Assembly (NCBI RefSeq): GCF_017976235.1
Contig: NZ_JACVHC010000001.1
Location: forward strand, 186,001-250,000
Reading direction: 5' to 3'
DNA: 64,000 bases
Origin: Pseudomonas anatoliensis
GTDB lineage: Bacteria > Pseudomonadota > Gammaproteobacteria > Pseudomonadales > Pseudomonadaceae
The notes beneath the pieces are model-generated. The model searched no databases. It was given only the letters and a program-made list of their open reading frames with translations, and was not told the DNA's origin. Both the position numbers and the translations under genes were made by a program. Shown here piece after piece: positions 43,739 through 52,981 of this stretch (the stretch's first letter is position 1; each line of letters opens with the position of its first letter).

Positions 43739-44602
43739 ATGGAGCTGGCACAAATCCGTATGTTCAAGACCGTGGCCGAGGAGGGCAGCATCGCCCGGGC
43801 GGCGGAAAAACTGTTCTGCGTGCCGTCGAACATCACCGCGCGGATCAAGGCGCTGGAGGCGGAGTTGGGCGTTGCACTGTTTCTGCGTGAGGGGCGTGGG
43901 TTGCGGATCAGCCCGGCAGGGCAGACGTTTCTTGCCTATGCGCAGAAAATTCTGGCGCTGACGGCGGAGGCCAAACGCGCAGTTGATCCTTCGGCCGAGC
44001 CATCCGGGCCGTTGCGCATCGGCGCCATCGAATCGTCGGCCACCGGGCGTTTGCCACGGCTGCTGGCAAAGTTTCACAAGCGTTTTCCGCAGGTCGCGCT
44101 GGAACTCACCACTGGCACCTGGGGCCAGTTGCTCGACGACACGCTGAGCCATCGCCTCGACGGCGCGATTGTCGCGGTGGATGTTGAGCGCTCGCATCTG
44201 AAACGCACACCGATGTATCGCGAAGAGTTGCTGCTGATTGCCTCGACGTCGTTCGGGCCGGTGCGCGGCATCGATGATCTGCAGGACAAAACCGTGTTCA
44301 TGTGGCCGCAAGGCTGTCCGTATCGGGCGGCGCTGGAGCATTGGTTATTGCGTCAGGGGCAGGCGTTGCCGATTGTCAGCCTGGCCAGTTACGGGGCCAT
44401 TGTCGGGTGCGTCAGTGCGGGAGCGGGCGTGGCTTTGGTGCCCAAAGGGGTGTTCGAGCAATACGCCAAAGGCGCGGGGTGTGTGGGCCATGAGTTCCCC
44501 GAACTGACGGCCATCGACAATCTGTTTTATTGGCATGAAAACGCCGGGGTGCACCCGGCGCGCGAGGCGTTTGTGGCGATGTTGCGTGAAGAATTCACCT
44601 GA
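43739..44602 (+). CDS. LysR-type transcriptional regulator
   Basis: A 287-residue regulator. The N-terminal helix-turn-helix is MELAQIRMFKTVAEEGSIAR, then AAEKLFCVPSNITARIKALE, and the substrate-binding domain starts about residue 90 (GPLRIGAIESSATGRLPRLL). The HTH variant 'VPSNITARI' and the effector domain put it near the regulators of EamA/RhtB-type exporters. It is divergent from the EamA gene with 100 bases between, so that gene is the probable target. Starts at 43733 or 43730 are also possible. Confidence 0.92.
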   Translation: MELAQIRMFKTVAEEGSIARAAEKLFCVPSNITARIKALEAELGVALFLREGRGLRISPAGQTFLAYAQKILALTAEAKRAVDPSAEPSGPLRIGAIESSATGRLPRLLAKFHKRFPQVALELTTGTWGQLLDDTLSHRLDGAIVAVDVERSHLKRTPMYREELLLIASTSFGPVRGIDDLQDKTVFMWPQGCPYRAALEHWLLRQGQALPIVSLASYGAIVGCVSAGAGVALVPKGVFEQYAKGAGCVGHEFPELTAIDNLFYWHENAGVHPAREAFVAMLREEFT

Positions 44603-44635
44603 CCCAGCCGTCCTTTATGCTCCGAACACATCACC

Positions 44636-44722
44636 CTGTAGGAGCTGCCGAAGGCTGCGATCTTTTGACTTGGATTTAAAAAAGCAAAATCAAAAGATCG
44701 CAGCCTTCGGCAGCTCCTACAC
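44636..44722. repeat. REP pair, class A
   Basis: Inverted pair between the convergent LysR and trhP genes. Confidence 0.9.
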
Positions 44723-44747
44723 GGGTTCGTGTGGATGATGGAGCTGG

Positions 44748-46085
44748 TTAGTTTGGCTTGAGGTCGCGCATCAACAACCCAAAGCGCAAATCCACCCCGT
44801 CCGGAATCGGTACATACACCGTATGCCCATCACCAGGCGCCACTTCGATCGCTTCACCCTTCAGATTCTTCAATTCATGCAGATCGAAATGAAAGTTGCC
44901 GCCGGGCGTCATCAATTCCAGATGATCACCCAGCGCAAACCGATTCTTCACCTTGACCTCGGCCAACCCGTCACGCCGTTCACCGGTCAACTCCCCGACA
45001 AACTGCTGTCGCTCCGACACCGAGCTGCCATGCAGATAATTCTGATACTCGTCGTGTACATGACGACGCAGGAAACCCTCGGTGTAGCCGCGCTGGGCCA
45101 GTGACTCCAGATCGTTCATCAGGCTGCGATCGAACTCGCGCCCGGCCACCGCATCATCAATCGCCCGGCGATACACCTGTGTGGTGCGCGCGCAGTAAAA
45201 GTGCGATTTGGTCCGGCCCTCGATTTTCAGTGAATGCACGCCCATGCGGGTCAGGCGCTCGACATGCTGGACCGCGCGCAGATCCTTGGCGTTCATGATG
45301 TAGGTGCCGTGCTCGTCCTCGAAGGCGGGCATCAATTCGTCAGGGCGATTGGCTTCCTGCAGCAGAAACACCTGATCGGTCGGCGCGCCGAGGCCCAAGG
45401 TTGGCTGGGGCTGGAACGTCTGGACGATCTCGCCAAGCTGATTCTCGGTGGCCTCCTGCGCCGAGTATTTCCAGCGGCAGGCGTTGGTGCAGGTGCCCTG
45501 ATTGGCGTCACGTTTGTTCATGTAACCGGAGAGCAGGCAACGTCCGGAATAAGCCATGCACAGCGCGCCGTGAACGAACACCTCCAGCTCCATGCCCGGC
45601 ACCTGCTCGCGGATTTCGTCGATTTCTTCCAGCGACAGTTCGCGGGACAGGATGATCCGGCTCAAACCCTGTTGCTGCCAGAACTCGACGCTCGCCCAAT
45701 TCACCGTGTTGGCCTGCACGGAAAGGTGGATCGGCATCTGCGGGAAATGCCGGCGCACCAGCATGATCAGCCCCGGGTCGGACATGATCAGTGCGTCCGG
45801 CGCCATCTTGATGACCGGTGCCAGATCCTTGAGAAACGTTTTCAACTTGGCGTTGTGCGGCGCGATGTTGACCACCACGTAGAAGCGCTTGCCCTGCGCC
45901 TGCGCTTCACGAATGCCCAGGGCCAGATTGGCGTGATCGAACTCATTGTTGCGCACTCGCAGGCTGTAGCGCGGCTGGCCGGCGTAAACCGCATCGGCAC
46001 CATAGGCGAAGGCGTAACGCATGTTTTTCAGGGTGCCGGCGGGGGCGAGCAGTTCGGGGGCGGCGGGAGTGGAGGTGGGAGTCAT
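44748..46085 (-). CDS. trhP: U32-family tRNA hydroxylation protein (YegQ)
   Basis: A 445-residue protein of the peptidase U32 group, best matched to E. coli YegQ, now known as TrhP. TrhP is needed for prephenate-dependent 5-hydroxylation of U34 in tRNA. Family features are the N-terminal barrel start ELLAPAGTLKNMRYAFAYGA, the segment VFVHGALCMAYSGRCLLSGY with NQGTCTNACRW (a cysteine set thought to hold an iron-sulfur cluster) and LKIEGRTKSHFYCARTTQVY. It does not belong to the shorter ubiquinone-type UbiU/V proteins. It is a single gene with its start at ATG 46085. Confidence 0.88.
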   Translation of the reverse strand: MTPTSTPAAPELLAPAGTLKNMRYAFAYGADAVYAGQPRYSLRVRNNEFDHANLALGIREAQAQGKRFYVVVNIAPHNAKLKTFLKDLAPVIKMAPDALIMSDPGLIMLVRRHFPQMPIHLSVQANTVNWASVEFWQQQGLSRIILSRELSLEEIDEIREQVPGMELEVFVHGALCMAYSGRCLLSGYMNKRDANQGTCTNACRWKYSAQEATENQLGEIVQTFQPQPTLGLGAPTDQVFLLQEANRPDELMPAFEDEHGTYIMNAKDLRAVQHVERLTRMGVHSLKIEGRTKSHFYCARTTQVYRRAIDDAVAGREFDRSLMNDLESLAQRGYTEGFLRRHVHDEYQNYLHGSSVSERQQFVGELTGERRDGLAEVKVKNRFALGDHLELMTPGGNFHFDLHELKNLKGEAIEVAPGDGHTVYVPIPDGVDLRFGLLMRDLKPN

Positions 46086-46241
46086 GGCGGCAGCGCTCGC
46101 AAAAGCGCGGCAGGGTAGTGCGGTTGTCCGCTGGGCTTATTGATCTGGATCTATGCTCTTTGAATAAAGATGGCACTCGCGCGGGCGGCGGCTGACTAAG
46201 TTGGGCTGGCGTGCATGGCGCCTGACTGACATGGACTGGAC

Positions 46242-47303
46242 ATGAACCAAAAAAGTATTCAATTCAAATCGCTGACGGTGTTGCTGTTACTGGTGACGGT
46301 GGCCTTCATCTGGATTCTGTTGCCGTTCTATGGCGCGGTGTTCTGGGCGGTGATCCTCGGCATTCTGTTCGCACCGATGCAGCGCAAATTGCAGATGAAA
46401 TTCGGCTGGGAGCGCAACCTGACGTCGCTGTGTACATTGAGCATCTGTCTGGTGATCGCGATTCTGCCGGTGATCATCATCAGCCTATTGCTGGTGCAGG
46501 AAGGCGCGTCGGTCTACAAGAATATCGAAAGCGGCGAGCTGGACATCGCGGCGTATCTGGCGCAGTTCAAACAGAGCTTGCCGCCGTATTTCCAGAACCT
46601 GCTGGACCGTTTCGGCATGGGTGAGCTGAATGGGTTGCGCGAGAAAATCGTCAAGTCGGCGATGCAGGGCAGCCAGGTGCTGGCGAGTCAGGCCTTCAGT
46701 TTTGGTCAGGGCACATTCGAATTCGTGGTGAGTTTTTTCATCATGCTCTATCTGTTGTTCTTCTTTTTGCGCGACGGCGCCGAACTGGCGCGCAAGGTGC
46801 GTACCGCCGTGCCGCTGGAGGAGAGCCACAAGCGTCGATTGCAGCTGAAGTTCAACCGCGTGGTGCGGGCGACGGTCAAGGGCAACCTGGTGGTCGCGAT
46901 CACTCAAGGGGCTTTGGGCGGGGCGATTTTCTGGTTTCTCGATATCCCCAGCGCGTTGCTGTGGGCGGTATTGATGGCGTTTCTGTCGCTGTTGCCAGCG
47001 GTGGGGGCGGGGATTGTCTGGGCGCCGGTGGCGCTCTACTTCCTGCTCAGCGGGATGATCTGGCAGGGCGTCGTGCTGGGGTTGTTCGGCATCTTTGTGA
47101 TCGGTCTGGTGGATAACGTGCTGCGCCCGATTCTGGTGGGCAAGGACACGCGGATGCCCGACTACATGATTCTGATCTCGACCCTCGGTGGCCTGGCAGT
47201 GTTCGGCTTGAACGGGTTTGTGATCGGACCTTTGATTGCCGCGCTGTTCATGTCCAGCTGGGCGCTGTTTATCGAAACCAAACCCAAGGTGCAGTTGCCT
47301 TAA
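46242..47303 (+). CDS. AI-2E family permease (YdiK/PerM-like)
   Basis: A 353-residue inner-membrane protein with about eight helices. The start (LTVLLLLVTVAFIWILLPFY and GAVFWAVILGILFAP), the long periplasmic/cytoplasmic helical middle (residues ~85-150) and the C-terminal block (LPAVGAGIVWAPVALYFLLS, then VGKDTRMPDYMILISTLGGL) are typical of the AI-2E transporter family. Members export varied small compounds or act in Na+/H+ exchange; the autoinducer-2 role is not general. The 3' end overlaps the small minus-strand gene by four bases. Confidence 0.9.
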   Translation: MNQKSIQFKSLTVLLLLVTVAFIWILLPFYGAVFWAVILGILFAPMQRKLQMKFGWERNLTSLCTLSICLVIAILPVIIISLLLVQEGASVYKNIESGELDIAAYLAQFKQSLPPYFQNLLDRFGMGELNGLREKIVKSAMQGSQVLASQAFSFGQGTFEFVVSFFIMLYLLFFFLRDGAELARKVRTAVPLEESHKRRLQLKFNRVVRATVKGNLVVAITQGALGGAIFWFLDIPSALLWAVLMAFLSLLPAVGAGIVWAPVALYFLLSGMIWQGVVLGLFGIFVIGLVDNVLRPILVGKDTRMPDYMILISTLGGLAVFGLNGFVIGPLIAALFMSSWALFIETKPKVQLP

Positions 47304-47482
47304 ACATGAAACCGCGCGCCGGCGACCTGTTGCGACAGTGCCTGCGCTGCCGGCAAGGACGTGAGCGGGCCGCTGATCGGCTCGCCGTCACGCATCAGAT
47401 ACCAACAGGCGAGCAATCCCAGCTCTCTGAGTGAGGCGGGAACGGCGCTGCCAACAACGGACATGATTTGAACCTGAGCCAT
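47300..47482 (-). CDS. Small hypothetical protein
   Basis: A 60-residue protein (MAQVQIMSVVGSAVPASLRE; then LGLLACWYLMRDGEPISGPL). The ATG at 47482 has GGAGGTCC upstream, a good ribosome site. The Trp-Tyr-Leu-Met-Arg-Asp-Gly-Glu-Pro stretch is the sort of element conserved in short pseudomonad proteins. It has no known domain. Its stop overlaps the end of the AI-2E permease gene on the other strand. Confidence 0.6.
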   Translation of the reverse strand: MAQVQIMSVVGSAVPASLRELGLLACWYLMRDGEPISGPLTSLPAAQALSQQVAGARFHV

Positions 47483-47584
47483 GACAAGGACCTCCATCAA
47501 TCGATGGCGCTACCTTAGGGACTCGGCGTTCTCAGGGACAATCAACGCTTTCGATAGTGGTCATTGATAACAGTGAGGGCTGTT

Positions 47585-47779
47585 TCAATCGACCACTTGA
47601 TCAAGCATGTGCATCACTTCGCGCTCATTGAGCAGGCCTTTGTGCACAAGGTTCTCGGCCAGCAGCGAAAGAAACTTGGCGCAGCGGTGGCCTTCCAGGT
47701 GCTTGAGCTCGGTCAGCGCGCTGTACACCTTGCTGGAGGTGCACAAGCCGACGATGCGGTGCGGATTTTGTGTTGGCAT
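47585..47779 (-). CDS. Small cytoplasmic hypothetical protein
   Basis: A 64-residue protein, mostly helical (KVYSALTELKHLEGHRCAKF, then LSLLAENLVHKGLLNEREVM). The ATG at 47779 is preferred because AAGGAC lies at a good distance upstream; the open frame continues 48 codons further but without a ribosome site. I do not recognise the family. Its compact helical make-up without a signal sequence would suit a small regulator or adaptor, which is only a guess. Confidence 0.6.
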   Translation of the reverse strand: MPTQNPHRIVGLCTSSKVYSALTELKHLEGHRCAKFLSLLAENLVHKGLLNEREVMHMLDQVVD

Positions 47780-47970
47780 GGAGTCGTCCTTGTTGTTATC
47801 AACCTGTTGTTTACGGACGGATTCAGCTTGCGGTTCCGTCATGACAAATAAATGACCGTTGTATGTTTTACCCCCAACGGTCAAATCCATCATGCCGACT
47901 TTAGCTGTTGAAACTGTCCTCACAGCGACCTTGGCGAGATTTTTTCAGACGCTGGCCGACCGACGGTCAC

Positions 47971-47998
47971 AAAAAATCCCCGCTATTAAAGCGGGGCT
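47971..47998 (-). terminator. Terminator downstream of the PVYVQ-repeat gene
   Basis: On the minus strand GCCCCGC-TTTAATA-GCGGGG is followed by ATTTTTT, starting 11 bases after the stop codon. Confidence 0.85.
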
Positions 47999-48009
47999 CT
48001 GTATTTCGG

Positions 48010-48390
48010 TTACCAGCGTGGGCCACCGTAGTAACCGTGTGGCCGGTCGTAATAACCCTGTGGCCGACCGTAATAACCGCGAGGCGGGCCGTAATAGACG
48101 GGCGCCTGTTGGATATACACCGGTTGCTGCACATACACCGGCGCCGGTTGGTAATAAACCGGTGGTGGCGGCTGTTGCACGTAAACCGGTTGGGGCTGAA
48201 CGTAAACCGGCTGTTGCTGGACATACACCGGCCGATCCTGATTGATCAGCGCCGAGCCGATGATGGCCGAGCCGACGATCGCGCCAAACACCGCAGGGCC
48301 TTGCCAGCCGTGGCCACCACCGGCTTCTGCCTGTCCTGTGACCGCGAGTGCGCCAATCAACAGGGCCATAATGGGGAGTTTACGAATCAT
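48010..48390 (-). CDS. Exported Gln/Pro/Tyr-rich repeat protein with glycine zipper
   Basis: A 126-residue protein: a signal peptide (MIRKLPIMALLIGALAVTGQ, cleavage after AEA), a glycine-zipper-like segment (AVFGAIVGSAIIGSAL, ~33-48) and then about eight repeats around PVYVQQ/PVYYQP, closing with RGYYGRPQGYYDRPHGYYGG. Proteins of this kind are common in pseudomonad envelopes and have no known activity. The low-complexity tail is probably extended or surface exposed. It is a single gene with a terminator. Confidence 0.78.
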   Translation of the reverse strand: MIRKLPIMALLIGALAVTGQAEAGGGHGWQGPAVFGAIVGSAIIGSALINQDRPVYVQQQPVYVQPQPVYVQQPPPPVYYQPAPVYVQQPVYIQQAPVYYGPPRGYYGRPQGYYDRPHGYYGGPRW

Positions 48391-48513
48391 GATAATTCCT
48401 CGGTTCTTCGACCCGGCGGCAGGGCCTGAACCAGGCCCGCAGTCGTCGCGGGGATACTTCTAAGACAGCGTTTTTTTGAAATTCAGCACAGCCGCCGGGT
48501 AAATTTTGTGTAA

Positions 48514-48569
48514 GGTCTGTACCGTTTTCTTTACCGGGCGTTCAGCGGTAACGCCATCGCGTACAGACC
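48514..48569. promoter_or_regulatory. Spaced inverted repeat upstream of the shikimate dehydrogenase-like gene
   Basis: GGTCTGTAC at 48514-48522 and GTACAGACC at 48561-48569 are perfect complements 38 bases apart, inside the 255-base gap 48391-48645. The spacing of about 47 bases centre to centre could suit two dimers and a loop, or be chance. No gene is seen in the gap. Confidence 0.4.
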
Positions 48570-48645
48570 CGCCAATATGATCGAACAGAACCCGATGGGC
48601 TGGCTAATCCCGTCCATCCGAAAGTGCGTTTGAAGGAGAAGTTTC

Positions 48646-49464
48646 ATGCAGATGAACCCGAACAAAGACACCCAGTTGTGCATGTCCCTGTCCGCACGGC
48701 CTGGTAATTTCGGTCTGCGTTTTCATAACCATTTATATGAGCAGTTGGGCCTGAATTTCTATTACAAAGCCTTCGCCAGCAAGGATCTGACCGGCGCGGT
48801 CAGCGGGATTCGTGCGCTGAGCATTCGCGGCTGCGGCGTGTCGATGCCGTTCAAGGAGGCCAGTATTGCGCTGGTCGATGAACTGGATGCGTCGGCAGCG
48901 GCGATTCAGTCGATCAATACCATCGTCAACACCAATGGCCATCTCAAGGCTTACAACACCGACTACATCGCCATCGCACAATTGCTGGAAACCCACGCGG
49001 TGCCCAAGGCATCGACCTTCGTCCTGCGCGGCAGCGGCGGCATGGCCAAGGCTGTGGCCAGTGCCCTGCGCGATGGCGGTTACAAAAACGGCTTGATCGT
49101 CGCCCGTAACGAGCGCGCGGGGCGTGCACTCGCAGACTCGCTGGGCTATCGCTGGCAGGCAGAGCTGGGTGATGAACGGCCGCAGATGCTGATCAACGTC
49201 ACTCCGGTCGGGATGGACGGTGGCCCGGAAGCAGGGCAACTGGCGTTTGAGCCTGAGGTGATCAAAGCGGCGGAGACTGTGTTTGATGTGGTGGCGATTC
49301 CATCGGAAACGCCGCTGATCGTGCGCGGACGGGCTGAAGGCAAACGAGTGATTACCGGGCTGGAGGTGATTGCGATCCAGGCGCTGGAGCAGTTTGTGCT
49401 TTATACGGGCGTCCGGCCGACTGAAGAGCAGTTTCAGGCGGCGGTGGAGTTTGCGCGTAGCTGA
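48646..49464 (+). CDS. Shikimate 5-dehydrogenase-like protein
   Basis: A 272-residue NAD(P)-dependent oxidoreductase of the shikimate dehydrogenase family. The substrate half has the conserved SxS and K-D positions in LCMSLSARPGNFGLRFHNHL, GVSMPFKEASIALVDELD and AYNTDYIAI. The Rossmann half has the glycine motif FVLRGSGGMAKAVASALRDG near residue 130. It differs from housekeeping AroE in the N-terminal 'SLSARPGNFG', as the AroE-like paralogs do, so quinate or a shikimate-like substrate is possible. The start follows GAAGGAGAAG. It is not in an operon with other aromatic-pathway genes. Confidence 0.88.
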   Translation: MQMNPNKDTQLCMSLSARPGNFGLRFHNHLYEQLGLNFYYKAFASKDLTGAVSGIRALSIRGCGVSMPFKEASIALVDELDASAAAIQSINTIVNTNGHLKAYNTDYIAIAQLLETHAVPKASTFVLRGSGGMAKAVASALRDGGYKNGLIVARNERAGRALADSLGYRWQAELGDERPQMLINVTPVGMDGGPEAGQLAFEPEVIKAAETVFDVVAIPSETPLIVRGRAEGKRVITGLEVIAIQALEQFVLYTGVRPTEEQFQAAVEFARS

Positions 49465-49490
49465 TTGATAGGCGCTGGCAGGTCTGGCCT

Positions 49491-49588
49491 CATCGCGAGC
49501 AGGCTCACTCCTACAGTTGATCTGCGTGGTTCACCCCTATTGTGTGATCACCGGAGATCCAGTGTAGGAGTGAGCCTGCTCGCGATCC
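49491..49588. repeat. REP pair, class B (tail-in arms)
   Basis: ATCGCGAGCAGGCTCACTCC to TACAG, a 45-base spacer, then GTAGGAGTGAGCCTGCTCGC. Confidence 0.88.
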
Positions 49589-49676
49589 TGGCGACACGGT
49601 TTCCGATCAAGCAACCTTATCTATACTGCTCCCCCAGCAAGCACAGACTTGCCCACCCACAAAAACCGAGGTCAGC

Positions 49677-50195
49677 ATGCCCCCGCGCATTCTCAATCTG
49701 CATCAGGTCGAACTCGAACCGCTGCCCGAAGCCCTGTCTCCCGAGGGCGAAACCGCCGCACGTTACCAGCAACGCTCAGCGCGGATAGGCCTGCAACTCG
49801 GTGCACAGAAACTCGGCTATCGCCTGTATGCACTGCCACCGGGCATGCGCGGCAGCCCGTTTCACAGCCATCGGGTCAATGAGGAAATGTTCTACGTGGT
49901 GGCCGGGGAGGGCGAGGTGCGTCTTGGCGCCGAGCGATTCCCGATCCGGGAAGGTGATGTGATTGCCTGCCCAGCGGGCGGCCCGGAGATGGCGCATCAG
50001 ATCATCAATTCCAGTACGGGTGAGTTGCGTTATCTGGCAGTCAGCACTCAGCAGCAGCCGGATATTTGCGAATACCCGGATTCGAACAAATATGCGGTGA
50101 TGGACAACTTCGCGGTGGATGCTGAGGGCAATGCGTCAGGCTTTGTCGCCGTGGCGCGACAGTCGGATGGGGTGGATTACTGGGATGGCGAGTAG
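49677..50195 (+). CDS. Cupin-domain protein
   Basis: A 172-residue single-domain cupin. Motif 1 is GSPFHSHRVNEEMFYVVAGEG with two metal-binding His and Glu (HxH...E, near residues 63-70), and motif 2 is GDVIACPAGGPEMAHQIINS with the third His. The C-terminal tail SNKYAVMDNFAVDAEGNASG is typical of sugar- or auxin-binding-like bacterial cupins in this group. The reaction is unknown. Its start is ATG 49677; it stands alone between two class B REP pairs. Confidence 0.88.
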   Translation: MPPRILNLHQVELEPLPEALSPEGETAARYQQRSARIGLQLGAQKLGYRLYALPPGMRGSPFHSHRVNEEMFYVVAGEGEVRLGAERFPIREGDVIACPAGGPEMAHQIINSSTGELRYLAVSTQQQPDICEYPDSNKYAVMDNFAVDAEGNASGFVAVARQSDGVDYWDGE

Positions 50196-50205
50196 TGCAT
50201 AGATC

Positions 50206-50298
50206 CTTGTAGGAGTGAGCCTGCTCGCGATAGCGGTGGCACATTCGAAAGCTGTTTTCCGGACAAATCGCTATCGCGAGCAGGCTCACTCCTACAAG
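50206..50298. repeat. REP pair, class B
   Basis: Long inverted repeat CTTGTAGGAGTGAGCCTGCT, then CGCGATAGCG..., closing with CTCACTCCTACAAG, between convergent genes. Confidence 0.9.
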
Positions 50299-50311
50299 GG
50301 TTCGGTGGTAT

Positions 50312-50959
50312 TTACTCGAGGCGCGCCAGGCGCTCCTCCAGCGCCGCAATCCGCGCCTCCAGCTCTTCGATCCGCTCCACCGAAACACCGCCACCCGCGA
50401 CGCGTTCCTGAGGATTCTGCCGCGCCGCCAGAATGACCTCGATATCCGCCGGATCACCCAGCGCATGGGTGTAACGATCTTCGCGCTGCCCGGACTGACG
50501 TGGAATCAATACCGCCAGCCCGCGAGCAATCAGGCGCTCCAGTTGATGCAGCACCTGCTCGGCATCTTCGAAATCATGCATGCGCCCGCTGCGGGTCAGC
50601 AGTTCGTTGATGGTTTGCGGGCCGCGCAGAAACAGCAGCCCCGTCAGAATCACCTGCGCCGGCACCAGTTCCAGCGCCTTGTCGACCTTGTGCTCCCAGC
50701 GGTCGGCACGACTGCCCATGACCAGCTTGGCGAAACCGCGACCCTCGAGGGCGCGCAGGCTCTGGCCAACCTGGCCCTGGGTCAGGTTCATCACCGGTTC
50801 ACGGCTGGTTTTCTGATTGCAGGCGGTGACCAGTGCGTTGAGGGTCAACGGGTAGGTTTCCGGGCTGGTCGCCTGTTTCTCGATCAACGAACCGAGGATA
50901 CGGATTTCCGTGGCGTTAAGCCGTGGTTCGTCGAAGGTGGATTCTGGTTCGGTGGTCAT
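50312..50959 (-). CDS. YceH family protein (DUF480)
   Basis: A 215-residue protein of the YceH/DUF480 family, two winged-helix-like domains in tandem. Family signatures are [40 protein letters not shown] and [20 protein letters not shown]. The C-terminal ~30 residues form a short coiled coil ([20 protein letters not shown]). The fold suggests DNA binding or gene regulation, but the role is not established. The ATG at 50959 follows GAGGGA; the longer open frame is not used. Confidence 0.92.
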   Translation of the reverse strand: MTTEPESTFDEPRLNATEIRILGSLIEKQATSPETYPLTLNALVTACNQKTSREPVMNLTQGQVGQSLRALEGRGFAKLVMGSRADRWEHKVDKALELVPAQVILTGLLFLRGPQTINELLTRSGRMHDFEDAEQVLHQLERLIARGLAVLIPRQSGQREDRYTHALGDPADIEVILAARQNPQERVAGGGVSVERIEELEARIAALEERLARLE

Positions 50960-51084
50960 CGCGCGTTCCCTCAGCAGTCGAAGGCGCCTAGCGTAATCCT
51001 TGCCAAACAAAAGGCAAGCCGTGTGGTCATCAAGCATGGCTATAATCGCCCCCATGTTCCACCCAGCCACTACATGAGACTGCC

Positions 51085-51594
51085 ATGACCATTTCCCTGT
51101 ACGCCGCATCCGTCCCGGTTTTTCAACAAATGCTCAACGCCCTGAGCGATGTCCTGAAAAAGGCTGAAGCCCACGCCACCGAGAAAAACATCGACCCGAA
51201 CGCCTTCCTGCAAGCGCGCCTGTTCCCGGACATGTTCCCGCTGACCCGTCAGGTGCAGATTGCCGTGGACTTCGCCAAAGGTGTTTCGGCGCGTCTGGCT
51301 GAAGTCGAAATCCCGAAATACGACGATAGCGAAACCACCTTCGCCGAACTGCAAGCCTTGATCGCCAAGGTGCTGGCCTTCATCGGCGAGATCAAGCCTG
51401 AGCAGATCGATGGCAAGGAAGGTATCGAAATCGTCACCCGTCCGGGCACGCCGAAAGAGAAGCGCTTCAGTGGCCAGTCTTACCTGCTGACCTACGGTCT
51501 GCCGCAGTTCTTCTTCCACGTCACCACCACTTACGCCTTGCTGCGTCATAACGGTGTTGAAGTGGGCAAACGCGATTACATGGGCGCGTTCTAA
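51085..51594 (+). CDS. DUF1993 family protein
   Basis: A 169-residue soluble, all-helical protein: [40 protein letters not shown] and [20 protein letters not shown], followed by [21 protein letters not shown], define DUF1993, a DinB-like four-helix-bundle family. The function is unknown; its His residues could bind metal. It is divergent from yceH and followed by a strong terminator. Confidence 0.92.
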   Translation: MTISLYAASVPVFQQMLNALSDVLKKAEAHATEKNIDPNAFLQARLFPDMFPLTRQVQIAVDFAKGVSARLAEVEIPKYDDSETTFAELQALIAKVLAFIGEIKPEQIDGKEGIEIVTRPGTPKEKRFSGQSYLLTYGLPQFFFHVTTTYALLRHNGVEVGKRDYMGAF

Positions 51595-51606
51595 AACACT
51601 CGGCAA

Positions 51607-51647
51607 CAAAAAAGCCCGCCAAGGTTTGCGCCTTGGCGGGCTTTTTA
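51607..51647 (+). terminator. Rho-independent terminator of the DUF1993 gene
   Basis: Hairpin AAAGCCCGCCAAGG, loop TTTGCG, CCTTGGCGGGCTTTTT with a terminal T run. Confidence 0.95.
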
Positions 51648-51656
51648 ATGCTTTTT

Positions 51657-51744
51657 GTAGGAGTGAGCCTGCTCGCGATAGGGTCGTGTCAGCCACATTA
51701 TCTTTGGAGGACACACCGCAATCGCGAGCAGGCTCACTCCTACA
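51657..51744. repeat. REP pair, class B
   Basis: GTAGGAGTGAGCCTGCTCGC ... complement, between the terminator and the stop of sstT. Confidence 0.9.
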
Positions 51745-51748
51745 GGGG

Positions 51749-52981
51749 TTACGCGGTGCGGCGAGCTTTCTCTTCCTCACCCAGGCACGCCGCTGCGGTA
51801 AACAGCACGTCGGTGGAGGAGTTCAGCGCGGTCTCGGCGGAATCCTGCAGCACGCCAATAATGAAACCGACTGCAACCACCTGCATGGCGATCTCGCTTG
51901 GAATACCGAACAGGCTGCACGCCAGCGGGATCAGCAACAACGAGCCACCGGCCACGCCCGAGGCGCCGCAGGCGCAGATTGCGGCGACGACACTGAGCAG
52001 GATCGCCGTCGGAATATCCACGGCAATGCCCAGCGTGTGCACCGCGGCCAAAGTCAGCACGGTGATGGTGATTGCCGCGCCGGCCATGTTGATCGTCGCA
52101 CCCAGTGGGATCGATACCGAGTACGTGTCTTCGTGCAGGCCCAGACGCTTGCTCAACTCCAGGTTGACCGGAATGTTCGCCGCCGAACTGCGAGTGAAGA
52201 ATGCAGTGATGCCGCTTTCGCGCAGGCACTTGAGGGTCAGCGGATACGGGTTGCGACGCAGTTTCCAGAACACGATCAGCGGATTCATCACCAGTGCCAC
52301 GAACAGCATGCAGCCCAGCAGCACCGCCAGCAGGTGCGCATAACCGATCAGCGCGCCGAAACCGGACGTGGCCAGCGTAGAAGCTACCAGGCCGAAGATC
52401 CCCAGCGGGGCGAAGCGAATTACCACGCGCACGATAACGGTGACGCCGTTGGACAGATCACCCAGCACTTCGCGGGTAGTATCGCCGGCATGACGAATCG
52501 CGATGCCCATGCCGATCGCCCAGGCCAGAATGCCGATGAAGTTGGCGTTCATCAGCGCGCTGACCGGGTTATCCACCACGCTCAGCAGCAGGCTTTGCAG
52601 TACTTCACCGATACCGCCCGGCGCCGTTACCGCAACGTTTTCAGTGGCCAGTACCAGATTCGACGGGAACGCCATACTCGCGACCACTGCAACCACCGCC
52701 GCTGCGAACGTGCCCAGCAGGTAAAGGAACAGAATTGGACGGATGTGGGTTTCCTGGCCGTGCTTGTGGTTGGCGATCGACGCCATGACCAGCACGAACA
52801 CCAGAATCGGCGCCACGGCTTTCAATGCCGAAACGAAAACCTTGCCGATAAAGGCCGTCGACTTCGCCGCTTCCGGCGCGAACATCGCCAAGGCGATACC
52901 GGCAATCAGGCCGATCACGATCTGCGTGACCAGGCTCAGGTTTTTCAAGCGTTGCATTAGAGAAGGGGATGAAGCGGTCAT
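51749..52981 (-). CDS. sstT: Serine/threonine:sodium symporter
   Basis: A 410-residue inner-membrane symporter of the dicarboxylate/amino acid:cation family (DAACS), best matching SstT, which imports serine and threonine with Na+. It has about eight transmembrane segments plus two hairpin loops. The first carries the serine-rich motif [20 protein letters not shown], and the unwound helix 7 motif is [16 protein letters not shown]. Helix 8 has [20 protein letters not shown]. The N-terminus ([18 protein letters not shown]) is typical. Its start is ATG 52981. It stands alone, divergent from the MFS gene. Confidence 0.95.
   Translation of the reverse strand: MTASSPSLMQRLKNLSLVTQIVIGLIAGIALAMFAPEAAKSTAFIGKVFVSALKAVAPILVFVLVMASIANHKHGQETHIRPILFLYLLGTFAAAVVAVVASMAFPSNLVLATENVAVTAPGGIGEVLQSLLLSVVDNPVSALMNANFIGILAWAIGMGIAIRHAGDTTREVLGDLSNGVTVIVRVVIRFAPLGIFGLVASTLATSGFGALIGYAHLLAVLLGCMLFVALVMNPLIVFWKLRRNPYPLTLKCLRESGITAFFTRSSAANIPVNLELSKRLGLHEDTYSVSIPLGATINMAGAAITITVLTLAAVHTLGIAVDIPTAILLSVVAAICACGASGVAGGSLLLIPLACSLFGIPSEIAMQVVAVGFIIGVLQDSAETALNSSTDVLFTAAACLGEEEKARRTA

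Noticed and set aside
44748..46085. Reading the U32 protein as a collagenase or protease
   Set aside because: The old peptidase label does not fit: the YegQ-type cysteine set and length point to tRNA hydroxylation.
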